This document shows, piece after piece, positions 35,495-44,700 of a stretch of DNA of 64,000 bases (positions are counted from its first letter, which is position 1; every line of letters begins with the position of its first letter). The stretch is from Pseudomonas sp. G34 (GTDB lineage: Bacteria > Pseudomonadota > Gammaproteobacteria > Pseudomonadales > Pseudomonadaceae). The stretch lies in assembly GCF_031119625.1 (NCBI RefSeq), contig NZ_JAVHZV010000030.1, forward strand, positions 372,001-436,000, given 5' to 3'. The translations under genes and the position numbers were made by a program. The notes beneath the pieces were generated by a model, which was given only the letters and a program-made list of their open reading frames with translations, searched no databases and was not told the DNA's origin.

Positions 35495-36418
35495 ATGACC
35501 CTCACCGAACTGCGCTACATCGTGACGCTCGCCCAGGAACAGCACTTCGGCCGTGCCGCGGAGCGCTGCCATGTCAGCCAGCCCACGCTGTCGGTCGGAG
35601 TCAAGAAGCTCGAGGACGAACTCGGCGTATTGATCTTCGAGCGCAGCAAGAGCGCCGTGCGCCTGACCCCGGTCGGTGAAGGCATCGTCACCCAGGCGCA
35701 AAAGGTGCTGGAACAGGCCCAGGGCATTCGCGAGCTGGCCCAGGCCGGCAAGAACCAGCTGGCGGCACCGTTGAAGATCGGCGCCATCTATACCGTCGGC
35801 CCTTATCTGTTCCCTCATCTGATTCCCCAGCTGCACCGCGTGGCCACGCAGATGCCGCTGTATATCGAAGAAAATTTCACCCATGTGCTGCGCGACAAGC
35901 TGCGCACCGGTGAGCTGGACGCGATCATCGTCGCCCTGCCCTTCCAGGAAGCCGACGTGCTGACCCTGCCGCTGTACGACGAACCCTTCTACGCGCTGCT
36001 GCCGGCCGACCACCCCTGGACGGCCATGCAGACCATCGACACCAAGCTGCTCAACGACAAGAGCCTGCTGCTGCTCGGCGAAGGCCACTGCTTCCGCGAC
36101 CAGGTGCTGGAAGCCTGCCCGACGCTGCGCAAGGGCGAGGAACACGCCAAGCACACCACCGTGGAATCCAGTTCGCTGGAAACCATTCGCCACATGGTCG
36201 CCTCCGGCCTGGGCGTATCGATCCTGCCGTTCTCGGCGGTCGACAGCCATCACTACGCGCCCGGTGTTATCGAAGTTCGCCCGCTCAGCCCGCCGGCGCC
36301 GTTCCGCACCGTGGCCATCGCCTGGCGCGCCAGCTTCCCGCGCCCCAAGGCCATCGAAGTGCTGGCCGACTCCATCCGTCTGTGCTCGGTCGCCAAGCCA
36401 CTGCCGCGTAACGCCTGA
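35495..36418 (+). CDS. oxyR: OxyR, peroxide-sensing LysR regulator
   Basis: 307-aa LysR-family activator of peroxide defence genes. Winged-helix N-terminus TLTELRYIVTLAQEQHFGRAAERCHVSQPTL; the redox pair C199 and C208 falls in GHCFRDQVLEAC at exactly the E. coli positions. Start is set at 35495 (MTLTELRY). recG follows after 8 nt, as in P. aeruginosa, so the two are likely co-transcribed. Confidence 0.97.
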   Translation: MTLTELRYIVTLAQEQHFGRAAERCHVSQPTLSVGVKKLEDELGVLIFERSKSAVRLTPVGEGIVTQAQKVLEQAQGIRELAQAGKNQLAAPLKIGAIYTVGPYLFPHLIPQLHRVATQMPLYIEENFTHVLRDKLRTGELDAIIVALPFQEADVLTLPLYDEPFYALLPADHPWTAMQTIDTKLLNDKSLLLLGEGHCFRDQVLEACPTLRKGEEHAKHTTVESSSLETIRHMVASGLGVSILPFSAVDSHHYAPGVIEVRPLSPPAPFRTVAIAWRASFPRPKAIEVLADSIRLCSVAKPLPRNA

Positions 36419-36426
36419 GGATCGCC

Positions 36427-38502
36427 ATGAGCGAGCTGTCGACGGTTTCCGTTACCGACCTCAAGGGGGTCGGCGCGGCCCTGGCGGAAAAGCTCGCCAA
36501 GGTCGGCCTGGAAACCCTGCAGGACATCCTGTTCCACCTGCCCCTGCGCTATCAGGATCGCACCCGTATCGTGCCCATCGGCGCGCTGCGGCCCGGCCAG
36601 GATGCGGTGGTCGAGGGCACCGTTTCCGGCGCTGACGTGGTGATGGGCAAGCGCCGCAGCCTGCTGGTGCGCCTGAGCGACGGCAGCGGCACGCTGAGCC
36701 TGCGTTTCTACCATTTCAGCAATGCCCAGAAAGAGGGCCTCAAGCGCGGTACCCAGGTGCGCTGCTACGGGGAGATCCGCCCGGGCTCGTCCGGCCTGGA
36801 AATCTATCATCCCGAATACCGCGCGCTGACCGGCGACGAACCGCCAGCGGTGGAACAGACCCTCACGCCGATCTACCCGACCACCGAGGGGCTGACCCAG
36901 CAGCGCCTGCGCCAACTCAGTGAACAGGCACTGGCGCGCCTCGGCCCCCACAGCCTGCCGGACTGGTTGCCCCGCGAACTGGCCAAGGAGTACGGGCTGG
37001 CGCCGCTGGACCAGGCGATTCGCTACCTGCATCGCCCGCCACCGGATGCCGACCTCGAAGAGCTCGCCGAGGGTCGCCACTGGGCCCAGCACCGGCTGGC
37101 CTTCGAGGAACTGCTCACCCACCAGCTGTCCATGCAGCGCCTGCGCGAAAGCGCGCGCGCCCAGCAGGCGCCTGCGCTGCCGGTGGCGCAGAAGCTGCCG
37201 CAGCAGTTTCTCGACAACCTCGGTTTCGAGCCCACCGGCGCCCAGCGGCGGGTCGGCGCGGAGATCGCCTACGACCTGAGCCAGCACGAGCCGATGCTGC
37301 GCCTGGTGCAGGGCGACGTCGGCGCCGGCAAGACGGTGGTGGCCGCCTTCGCGGCGCTGCAGGCCATCGAGGCCGGCTACCAGGTGGCGCTGATGGCGCC
37401 CACCGAAATTCTCGCCGAGCAGCACTTCATCAACTTCACCCGCTGGCTGCAGCCCCTGGGCCTGGAAACCGCCTGGCTGGCCGGCAAGCTCAAGGGCAAG
37501 GCGCGGGTGGCCGCCCTGGAACAGATCGCCGCCGGTGCGCCGATGGTGGTCGGCACCCACGCGCTGTTCCAGGATGAGGTGCGCTTTCGCAACCTGGCCC
37601 TGGCAATCATCGACGAGCAGCATCGCTTTGGCGTGCAGCAGCGCCTGGCCCTGCGCCAGAAGGGCGTGGGCGGCCGACTCAGCCCACACCAGCTGATCAT
37701 GACCGCCACGCCCATCCCGCGCACCCTGGCGATGAGCGCCTACGCCGACCTGGACACCTCGATCCTCGATGAACTGCCGCCCGGGCGCACGCCGGTGAAC
37801 ACCGTGCTGGTGGCCGACAGCCGCCGCTTCGAAGTGGTCGAGCGGGTGCGTTCGGCCTGCAACGAAGGCCGCCAGGCCTACTGGGTCTGCACGTTGATCG
37901 AGGAATCCGAGGAGCTGACCTGCCAGGCGGCGCAGACCACCTATGAAGACCTTGCCGCCGCGCTGGTCGGCCAGCAGGTCGGGCTGATCCACGGGCGCAT
38001 GAAGCCGGCCGAAAAGGCCGCGGTGATGGATCAGTTCAAACAGGGCCACCTGCAATTGCTGGTGGCCACCACGGTGATCGAGGTGGGCGTCGACGTGCCC
38101 AATGCCAGCCTGATGATCATCGAGAACCCCGAACGCCTCGGTCTGGCCCAGTTGCACCAGCTGCGTGGCCGGGTCGGGCGTGGCAGCGCGGCCAGCCACT
38201 GCGTGCTGCTCTACCACCCGCCGCTGTCGCAGATCGGCCGCGAGCGGCTGGGCATCATGCGCGAAACCTGTGACGGCTTCATCATCGCGGAGAAGGATCT
38301 GGAATTGCGCGGGCCTGGAGAAATGCTCGGCACTCGACAAACCGGCCTGTTGCAGTTCAAGGTAGCTGATCTGATGCGTGACGCCGACCTGCTGCCGGCG
38401 GTACGTGATGCCGCACAGGCCCTGCAGGAGCAATGGCCGCAGCATGTCAGCCCGCTGCTGGAGCGCTGGCTGCGCCACGGGCAACAATATGGGCAAGTGT
38501 GA
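36427..38502 (+). CDS. recG: ATP-dependent DNA helicase RecG
   Basis: 691-aa branch-migrating helicase that regresses stalled forks. N-terminal wedge/OB domain (DLKGVGAALAEKLAKVGL, YQDRTRIVPIGALRPGQ), Walker A GDVGAGKTVVA, DEQH box IIDEQHRFGVQQR, TATPIPRT, and the helicase C-terminal motif QLHQLRGRVGRG. Start preceded by GAGGA. Confidence 0.97.
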   Translation: MSELSTVSVTDLKGVGAALAEKLAKVGLETLQDILFHLPLRYQDRTRIVPIGALRPGQDAVVEGTVSGADVVMGKRRSLLVRLSDGSGTLSLRFYHFSNAQKEGLKRGTQVRCYGEIRPGSSGLEIYHPEYRALTGDEPPAVEQTLTPIYPTTEGLTQQRLRQLSEQALARLGPHSLPDWLPRELAKEYGLAPLDQAIRYLHRPPPDADLEELAEGRHWAQHRLAFEELLTHQLSMQRLRESARAQQAPALPVAQKLPQQFLDNLGFEPTGAQRRVGAEIAYDLSQHEPMLRLVQGDVGAGKTVVAAFAALQAIEAGYQVALMAPTEILAEQHFINFTRWLQPLGLETAWLAGKLKGKARVAALEQIAAGAPMVVGTHALFQDEVRFRNLALAIIDEQHRFGVQQRLALRQKGVGGRLSPHQLIMTATPIPRTLAMSAYADLDTSILDELPPGRTPVNTVLVADSRRFEVVERVRSACNEGRQAYWVCTLIEESEELTCQAAQTTYEDLAAALVGQQVGLIHGRMKPAEKAAVMDQFKQGHLQLLVATTVIEVGVDVPNASLMIIENPERLGLAQLHQLRGRVGRGSAASHCVLLYHPPLSQIGRERLGIMRETCDGFIIAEKDLELRGPGEMLGTRQTGLLQFKVADLMRDADLLPAVRDAAQALQEQWPQHVSPLLERWLRHGQQYGQV

Positions 38503-38597
38503 GCGAGACACAGGTAGGTGGTCGACTCGAACGGTTACCGCCTCCGCTTGCTGGTTATACTTGGGATGTTGCGCTCCCCTTGAAGACGGAATACGTC

Positions 38598-40001
38598 ATG
38601 ACTGAACTAGCCATCGCCGACACCTCCCCCCTACCGCCCCATGTAATCCGTCAGCTGCTGGAGAAACTCGGTGTGACTTATCAGGCTCGCCACGACCAAC
38701 CCGGCATACCGGCTGCCCAACGCGTGCAGACCGTGCTGCTCGAGGACGCCGTGGGCGCCCTGCTGGTGCTGTTCCCGCAGAATCAGCTGCTCGACCTCAA
38801 CCGGTTGGCCGAGCTGACCGGCCGCAAGCTGACGGCCGTCAAACCCGAGCGCCTGGCCCGCATGCTGGGCAAACATGACCTGGCCATGCTGCCGGGCATT
38901 CCCGCCCTGACCAGCTCCCCCTGCCTGTACGACGAACGCCTGCTCGAGGTGCCGACGCTGTACATCCAGTCCGGCCAGCCTGGGGTGTTGCTGGAGCTGA
39001 GTAGCGAAGCCTTCAAGGGCCTGCTGGGCAAGGCCAGCGCGGCGCGTTTCGGCGAACCGGCGAGCAAGGTACGCCCCAACTTCAGCCGCCCCGAGGATGA
39101 TCGCCAGGAGATCAGCCAGGCGGTGCAGGCTTTCACTGCCCGACGCATCCAGCAGCGCCTGGAAGAAACCATCGAGATTCCACCGCTGGCCGAAACGGCG
39201 CAGAAGATCATCAAGCTGCGGGTCGACCCGAATGCCACGGTCGACGACATCACCGGCGTGGTGGAGACCGACCCGGCACTGGCCGCCCAGGTGGTCAGCT
39301 GGGCCGCCTCACCCTATTACGCGGCGCCGGGCAAGATCCGCTCGGTCGAAGACGCCATCGTGCGTGTGCTGGGCTTCGACCTGGTGGTCAACCTGGCGCT
39401 CGGCCTCGCCCTGGGCAAGACCCTCAGCCTGCCCAAGGACCAGCCTCAGCAAGCCACGCCCTATTGGCAGCAGGCGATCTACACCGCCGCCGTCATCGAG
39501 GGCCTGACCCGCGCCATGCCGCGAGCGCAGCGCCCGGAAGTCGGCCTGACCTACCTGGCCGGCCTGTTGCACAATTTCGGCAACCTGGTGCTGGCCCACG
39601 TCTTCCCGCCACACTTTTCGCTGATCTGCCGACACCTGGAGGTCAACCCGCACCTGCCGCACAGCTATATCGAGCAGCATCTGCTGGGTATCAGTCGCGA
39701 GCAGATCGGTTCCTGGCTGATGCGCTACTGGGACATGCCCGAGGAACTGGCGGTCGCCCTGCGCTTCCAGCATGACCCCAGCTACAGCGGCAACCACGCC
39801 ACCTACCCGAACCTGGTCTACCTGGCGGTCAGCCTGCTGCACAACCGTGGTATCGGTAACGGCCCCGAGCGCGAGATTCCGGCAAGCCTGCTGGACAACC
39901 TGGGTATTACCCGGGAAAAAGCCGAGGAAGCATTGAACAAGGTGCTGGCCGCCGAAGTCGCCCTGCGTGACCTGGCCACCCAGTTCGGCTCACCGCAGTG
40001 A
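38598..40001 (+). CDS. YbaK-like/HDOD two-domain protein
   Basis: 467 aa. The N-terminal 150 residues resemble the YbaK/prolyl-tRNA editing fold (HVIRQLLEKLGVTYQARH, AQRVQTVLLEDAVGALLVLFP, LARMLGKHDLAMLPGIPALTS), though catalytic residues are not certain. From about residue 200 an HDOD domain follows: PPLAETAQKIIKLRVDPNA, ITGVVETDPALAAQVVSWAASPYY, ARTHN-like LLHNFGNLVLAHVFP. HDOD proteins act in signalling without hydrolase activity. An orthologue lies after recG in PAO1. Start 38598 avoids a long out-of-family extension. Confidence 0.85.
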   Translation: MTELAIADTSPLPPHVIRQLLEKLGVTYQARHDQPGIPAAQRVQTVLLEDAVGALLVLFPQNQLLDLNRLAELTGRKLTAVKPERLARMLGKHDLAMLPGIPALTSSPCLYDERLLEVPTLYIQSGQPGVLLELSSEAFKGLLGKASAARFGEPASKVRPNFSRPEDDRQEISQAVQAFTARRIQQRLEETIEIPPLAETAQKIIKLRVDPNATVDDITGVVETDPALAAQVVSWAASPYYAAPGKIRSVEDAIVRVLGFDLVVNLALGLALGKTLSLPKDQPQQATPYWQQAIYTAAVIEGLTRAMPRAQRPEVGLTYLAGLLHNFGNLVLAHVFPPHFSLICRHLEVNPHLPHSYIEQHLLGISREQIGSWLMRYWDMPEELAVALRFQHDPSYSGNHATYPNLVYLAVSLLHNRGIGNGPEREIPASLLDNLGITREKAEEALNKVLAAEVALRDLATQFGSPQ

Positions 40002-40010
40002 GCCACCGCC

Positions 40011-40036
40011 GTGGCCCGCAACGGCACGCGGGCCAC
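40011..40036. terminator. Terminator between convergent HDOD and SCP2-like genes
   Basis: GTGGCCCGC (40011-40019) pairs with GCGGGCCAC (40028-40036) around an 8-nt loop; AGTCTTT follows on the plus strand. It lies in the 45-bp gap between the two converging genes. Confidence 0.75.
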
Positions 40037-40046
40037 AGTCTTTAGC

Positions 40047-40439
40047 TCAGGCCGCCTTGTTGGCGGCCTTGGGCTTCCTGGGCCGCAGGTACTTGGTCAG
40101 GCCCTGGAACCAGATGACCAGGGCCGGGTTGCCCTGAATCTGGATGTCCTTGTTCTGGATACCTTGCATGAACGCCAGCTGCTTGTTCGGCGCGGTCAGC
40201 GTGGCATAACCGTAGGCACCATCCTTGAAGCCGATGGCGAAGGCCGGCTCGCTGGCGGTGCCACGACGGCTGGTGATGCGCTGGTTGTCGACGATGAAAT
40301 GACGGGCGACCTTGCCGTCCAGGGTGTGCAACTGGAACACCAGGTCACGGCCTTCGAGCTGCTGGCGGAACGCCGGATTGTCACGGCTGGCCTTGGCCAT
40401 CAGCCGGCCCAGCATCCACAGAAGAAAACGAAATTTCAT
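40047..40439 (-). CDS. SCP2-like (sterol carrier fold) protein
   Basis: 130 aa, start MKFRFLLWMLGRLMAKASRD. The pattern LEGRDLVFQLHTLDGKVARHFIVDNQRIT, AIGFKDGAYGYATLT, and LAFMQGIQNKDIQIQGNPALVIWFQGL resembles SCP2-fold lipid-binding domains. Basic C-terminal tail (RPRKPKAANKA). Ligand and role are unknown; the gene sits between HDOD and HU genes in Pseudomonas. Confidence 0.75.
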   Translation of the reverse strand: MKFRFLLWMLGRLMAKASRDNPAFRQQLEGRDLVFQLHTLDGKVARHFIVDNQRITSRRGTASEPAFAIGFKDGAYGYATLTAPNKQLAFMQGIQNKDIQIQGNPALVIWFQGLTKYLRPRKPKAANKAA

Positions 40440-40527
40440 GGCATGGCCTGTTCGCGCAAGTGAGAGAGGCATGCATTGTAGCGACCTGCCCGAAGCCTGA
40501 CAGCCGGGCGTGCTGGCGGGTGGTGAA

Positions 40528-40588
40528 GGTCTGCTGAGATTTCAGCACCGCGGCGCACTGGTTGTCCGGGCGGAAATCTCAGCAGACC
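40528..40588. repeat. 61-bp perfect-ended palindromic element
   Basis: 16-bp perfect inverted ends: GGTCTGCTGAGATTTC (40528-40543) and GAAATCTCAGCAGACC (40573-40588). It begins 7 nt after the end of the HU gene (minus strand) and may double as its 3' hairpin. Resembles the decayed element at 5505-5551. Confidence 0.75.
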
Positions 40589-40595
40589 CGCAGAC

Positions 40596-40868
40596 TCAGT
40601 TGATCGAGTCCTTGAGGGCCTTGCCCGGCTTGAAGGCAACGGTGTTGCTGGCCTTGATCTTCACCGGTTGTCCGGTCTGCGGGTTCTTGCCGGTACGGGC
40701 ACCACGATGGCGCTGCACGAAGGTACCGAAGCCGACCAGCGTGACGCTGTCCTTGCGGTTCAGTGCCCCGGTGATTTCCTCGAGAACGGCGTTGAGTACA
40801 CGATTGGCCTGATCTTTGGTCAGATCAGCTTTTTCCGCGATAGCGGCGGCGAGTTCCGGTTTACGCAT
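40596..40868 (-). CDS. HU-family DNA-binding protein
   Basis: 90 aa, MRKPELAAAIAEKADLTKDQ, with the HU arm motif GFGTFVQRHRGARTGKNPQTGQ and C-terminal PGKALKDSI. Nucleoid protein that bends DNA. Longer readings start upstream of this ATG but lack similarity. Corresponds to PA5348 by position. It is flanked on both sides by palindromic repeat elements. Confidence 0.93.
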   Translation of the reverse strand: MRKPELAAAIAEKADLTKDQANRVLNAVLEEITGALNRKDSVTLVGFGTFVQRHRGARTGKNPQTGQPVKIKASNTVAFKPGKALKDSIN

Positions 40869-40954
40869 GATTGCCTCATTTACGGTTTGTTGTTGTTGTG
40901 TTCCGCGCCCTGGCGTCAACGCGCGCCGACAGCTCTACGCTGCGGCCAGGCATA

Positions 40955-41010
40955 GGGTCTGTTGCCGTTTCAACGCGAGCCGCGTTGCTGCGTGAAATGG
41001 CAACAGACCC
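40955..41010. repeat. 56-bp palindromic element
   Basis: Inverted ends GGGTCTGTTGCCGTTTCA (40955-40972) and TGAAATGGCAACAGACCC (40993-41010) match at 17 of 18 positions. An inner AACGCG-AGC-CGCGTT hairpin (40972-40986) is nested inside. Lies in the upstream region of the HU gene. Confidence 0.72.
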
Positions 41011-41095
41011 GACGGAGAATGGCATGCTCTGGGGGCCTTCGCCAGCCCTGCACAGGGCTAAATCGGCCATTTTTGTCGAGCAGGCGACAGATCGC

Positions 41096-42247
41096 CTACG
41101 CCAGCAGGGCCGGCAGCTGGCGGTTGAGCGCCAGGCGCTCCTGCACCGCCGAACCGGTCAGTGCGTAGCCCAGCAGGGCACCAGCGGCATCGTGGCACAG
41201 CGCGCGGATATCGGCGCCACTGCCTTCGACCGTCCACTGCCCTTCGCGGCCGCGCGGCGGCGGCGACACCACCAGCGGGCAGGCCGGGGTCTTCACGGTA
41301 ACCGGCATGGCGCCATAGGCCACCTCGCTCGGCGTGCCGGCCAGGGTCTTCGCCAACGCCCGGGCACAGGCCATCAGCGGCATCACATAAAGCAGGTTGA
41401 GGCCGTCGACCTCGGCGCAATCGCCCAGGGCGTAGATATGCGCATGGGAGGTGCGCAGCAGGCGGTCGACCACCACCCCACGGTTCACCGCCAGACCGGC
41501 TGCCGCCGCGAGCTCGGTACGCGGGCGCAGGCCGACGGCCGAGATCACCGCATCGCAGGCAATGGTCTGGCCATCCGACAGGTGCGCCGCCAGCCCGCCG
41601 CCTTCAGCAGGCTGCAGACGGCTCAGCACCGGCCCCAGGTGCATGCGCACGCCCAGCGCTTCGAGGCCGCCCTGCACGGCGGCTGCGGCCTCGGCCGGCA
41701 GCAGAGCGGGCATCAATTGCTCACAGGGCGCCACCAGGTCGACTTCGTAGCCGCCCAGTGACAGGTCATTGGCAAACTCGCAACCAATCAGCCCGGCACC
41801 GAGAATCAGCACCTTGCGCTTGCCCTCGACGGCCTGGCGAAACCGCCCATAGCCTTGCAGATCGTTGACCGTGAACAGCTGGTCAGCCGCGTCGCCCTCG
41901 ACCGGCACGCTCAAGACCTCGGCGCCCCAGGCCAGCACCAGGTCGCGATAGGCCACGGCCTCTTCGCCGATCCACAGGCGGCGGTTGCCCGGGTCGACAC
42001 CGGTGACCCGGGTATGGGTCCACACCTGGGCAGCGAGCTGTTCGGCCATGGCGCCCGGCTCGGCCATGCACAGGCCATCGGCATCCTTGTTCTTGCCGAA
42101 GCCGGTGGACAGCATCGGCTTGGAATACGAGCGCCCATCGTCGGCGGTGATCAGCAGCAAGGGTGTCTCGCTGTCCAGCTTGCGAAACTCGCGGGCCAGG
42201 TTATAGCCGGCCAGGCCGGTACCGATGATGACGACGGGATCGCTCAT
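41096..42247 (-). CDS. rubB: Rubredoxin-NAD(+) reductase
   Basis: 383-aa FAD/NAD oxidoreductase that passes electrons from NAD(P)H to rubredoxin. FAD motif IIGTGLAGYNLAREFRKL, NAD motif VLILGAGLIGCEFANDLSLGG, and C-terminal FAD motif HIYALGDCAEVDG. It lies 203 nt downstream of the rubredoxin gene on the same strand. Only one rubredoxin is present next to it; P. aeruginosa has two. Confidence 0.93.
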   Translation of the reverse strand: MSDPVVIIGTGLAGYNLAREFRKLDSETPLLLITADDGRSYSKPMLSTGFGKNKDADGLCMAEPGAMAEQLAAQVWTHTRVTGVDPGNRRLWIGEEAVAYRDLVLAWGAEVLSVPVEGDAADQLFTVNDLQGYGRFRQAVEGKRKVLILGAGLIGCEFANDLSLGGYEVDLVAPCEQLMPALLPAEAAAAVQGGLEALGVRMHLGPVLSRLQPAEGGGLAAHLSDGQTIACDAVISAVGLRPRTELAAAAGLAVNRGVVVDRLLRTSHAHIYALGDCAEVDGLNLLYVMPLMACARALAKTLAGTPSEVAYGAMPVTVKTPACPLVVSPPPRGREGQWTVEGSGADIRALCHDAAGALLGYALTGSAVQERLALNRQLPALLA

Positions 42248-42450
42248 TGCTCGTTCCTTTCCTCAAGCGTTGGTTGAAGCTTCGCGAGCCAACAGAGGGC
42301 AGGCGAAAAGCGCTGCGCGTCGCGGGCGACTTCAGCCAGGTAAATGCGCACCACTCGCTTCGCTCGCCCCTTCGCGGGCCGTACTGACGTGCGTTAGCCG
42401 CAAAGGGCTTGCCGAACCGGCATTCAGTGCGGCAAGCCTGGCGCGGGTTT

Positions 42451-42618
42451 TCAGTTGATTTCGATCATCTCGAAATCCATCTTGCCGACACCGCAGTCCG
42501 GGCACAGCCAATCCTCGGGCACATCTTCCCAGCGGGTGCCGGGCACGATGCCGTCGTCAGGCCAGCCCTCGCGCTCGTCATAGATCAGTCCGCAGACCAC
42601 ACATTGCCACTTCTTCAT
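42451..42618 (-). CDS. rubA: Rubredoxin
   Basis: Short gene of 55 codons reading MKKWQCVVCGLIYDEREGW and ending DFEMIEIN. The two iron-binding CxxC pairs are CVVC (residues 6-9) and CPDC (residues 39-42 region, WLCPDCGVGK). One-iron electron carrier, usually for alkane hydroxylase or oxygen detoxification, reduced by the rubB product. The preceding 203 nt toward rubB hold no further rubredoxin. Confidence 0.95.
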   Translation of the reverse strand: MKKWQCVVCGLIYDEREGWPDDGIVPGTRWEDVPEDWLCPDCGVGKMDFEMIEIN

Positions 42619-42736
42619 ATCGCCCTCGGGTGAACCTCACGGTGCCGGCACGCTACCGCAATTGCACGGATGCGCCAAGCCGGCCAGCGGCAAACGCCGC
42701 CAGCCGGTGGGCTCGACCTAGACGGCCGCTGCGGCG

Positions 42737-44437
42737 TCAACGGCTGGCCATCAGCGGATCGCTCAGCGCCATGCCATACATCGCCAGCAGCGCGATGCCG
42801 CCGGCCATGATCAGGTAGTAGAGTGTCGGCAGCAGGGTCTTGCGCAGGGTGATGCCCTCGCGCCCGAGCAGGCCGACGGTGGCCGAGGCCGCCACCACGT
42901 TGTGAATGGCGATCATGTTGCCCGCCGCCGCCCCCACCGACTGCACCGCCACCATCATCGCCCCGGACACGCCGAGCAACTGCGCGGCGTTGAGCTGGAA
43001 CTGCGAGAGCATCAGGTTGGAGACGGTGTTGGAGCCGGCGATGAAGGCCCCCAGCGCGCCCACCGCCGGGGCGAAGAAGGGGTAGATGCTACCCACGCTG
43101 TCGGCCACCAGTTGCGCCATGGCCACCGGCATGGACACCAGCTCGCTGCCGTTGACCCCCGAGTTGATCAGGATACGCACCATGGGAATGGTGAAGATCA
43201 GCACGAAGCCGGCACCCAGCAGGGTCTTGCTCGACTCGCCTACCGCCGCCTTGAGTTCGGAGAAGCGCATGCGGTGCAGGAAGAAGGTCACCAATACCAC
43301 CATGCACAGGATGCCGCCGGGCAGGTACAGCGGTTCGATGGTGCCGGACACGCCGGCCTCGCCGAGAATGTTGCTCCAGCCGAAGCTCATGCTCATCAGC
43401 GCCGCTTTCAGCTCGGGGAAGCTGCGCGAGATCACCAGGAACACCGCCAGCAGCAGGTAGGGCGCCCAGGCCATGGGCACCGAGATCGGCGCCTTGCCGG
43501 CCACCTCGTCGAGCTTCATCTCGATCTTGCCCATCCACTCGGCCGGCCAGTCTTTGGCATCGGCGAAGTCCCAGGTGTCCTTGGGCAGTAGGAAGCCGGC
43601 CTTGGCCGCCGGCACCACGATGGCCAGGCCGACCAGGGCGCCGATCATCGAGGGGAATTCCGGGCCGAGGAACACCCCGGCGGCCATGTACGGCAGGGAG
43701 AAGGCGAAGGCGGTGAAGATGGCGAACGGCGCGATGGCCAGGCCTTCCTTCCAGCTCTGATTCTTGCCGAAGAAGCGCGTCATGATCATCACCATGATCA
43801 GCGGCATCAGCAGGCCGATCAGGCCGTGGGTGATGGCCACCCGCGAATAGATCAGGTGGAAGAAGGTGTCCCAGCTGCTGCCACTGGCCACCAGTTGCGC
43901 GCTGATGCCGGTCTTGTCCAGGCCGGCGCCGACGCCCACCAGGATCGGCGTGCCCACCGCACCGAAGGACACCGGCGTGGACTGCACCATCATTCCCAGC
44001 ACCACCGCGGCCAGCGCCGGGAAGCCGAGGGCCACCAGCAACGGCGCGGCCACCGCGGCCGGGGTGCCGAAACCGGAAGCACCCTCGATGAAGCAGCCGA
44101 ACAGCCAGGCGACGATCAGCGCCTGCACGCGGCGATCCGGGCTGATGTTGGAGAAGCCCCGGCGAATCGCCGCGATGCCCCCGGAGTGCTTGAGGGTATT
44201 GAGCAGCAGGATGGCGCCGAAGATGATCCACAGGATCGCGGCCGTGAGAATCAGCCCCTGCAGGCTGGAGGCGATGACCCGGTTGAGGGACATGTCCCAG
44301 GCCAGCAGGCCGATCAGGGCGGTGAGGACGAACACCAGCGGCATCGCGTACTTGGCCGGCCAGCGAAAGCCGATCAGCAGCACACCCGCCAGCACCAGCG
44401 GCACGAAGGCCAGGATGGACAGCAGCGTTTGACTCAT
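42737..44437 (-). CDS. glcA: Glycolate/lactate permease (LctP family)
   Basis: 566-aa inner-membrane permease with about 12-14 helices; family marks include FIEGASGFGTPAAVAAPLL and the C-terminal GAFIAGSNTVSNLML. LctP-family carriers import lactate or glycolate; its place beside glcDEFGB points to glycolate. 263 nt separate it from glcB, with a hairpin at 44577-44607, so it may also have its own promoter. Confidence 0.9.
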   Translation of the reverse strand: MSQTLLSILAFVPLVLAGVLLIGFRWPAKYAMPLVFVLTALIGLLAWDMSLNRVIASSLQGLILTAAILWIIFGAILLLNTLKHSGGIAAIRRGFSNISPDRRVQALIVAWLFGCFIEGASGFGTPAAVAAPLLVALGFPALAAVVLGMMVQSTPVSFGAVGTPILVGVGAGLDKTGISAQLVASGSSWDTFFHLIYSRVAITHGLIGLLMPLIMVMIMTRFFGKNQSWKEGLAIAPFAIFTAFAFSLPYMAAGVFLGPEFPSMIGALVGLAIVVPAAKAGFLLPKDTWDFADAKDWPAEWMGKIEMKLDEVAGKAPISVPMAWAPYLLLAVFLVISRSFPELKAALMSMSFGWSNILGEAGVSGTIEPLYLPGGILCMVVLVTFFLHRMRFSELKAAVGESSKTLLGAGFVLIFTIPMVRILINSGVNGSELVSMPVAMAQLVADSVGSIYPFFAPAVGALGAFIAGSNTVSNLMLSQFQLNAAQLLGVSGAMMVAVQSVGAAAGNMIAIHNVVAASATVGLLGREGITLRKTLLPTLYYLIMAGGIALLAMYGMALSDPLMASR

Positions 44438-44576
44438 GGGTTGGTTCCTTCTTGTTGTTGTGAACCACGGTTTCCGGGGCTACCCGGCGCCACGCATCTG
44501 GAAGGGCTGGCGCGATGACGCCGACACTTCCGCAAGCCGCGGCACCGGGATCAACCAGCGCCGCGCTCATGCTCGA

Positions 44577-44607
44577 AAGCCCCGACGGTCAGCTACCGTC
44601 AGGGCTT
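44577..44607 (-). terminator. Hairpin between glcB and glcA
   Basis: 13-position stem (one mismatch) with a 5-nt loop; arms AAGCCCCGACGGT and ACCGTCAGGGCTT. Read on the minus strand it could partly terminate the glcDEFGB transcript before glcA. Farther along, a REP-like TGTAGGAGTGGCTTTAGCCG (44649-44668) lies near the glcB stop. Confidence 0.5.
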
Positions 44608-44700
44608 GGTACTGCTCTGTGGAGGCCATCCACGTTGTTCACTCACTGTGTAGGAGTGGCTTTAGCCGCGATCAGTGGTCAAGGGCACTCCCACCGTCGC

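Noticed and set aside
36253..38511. 752-codon antisense frame opposite recG and oxyR end
   Set aside because: Spans two confident genes and shows only shadow composition.
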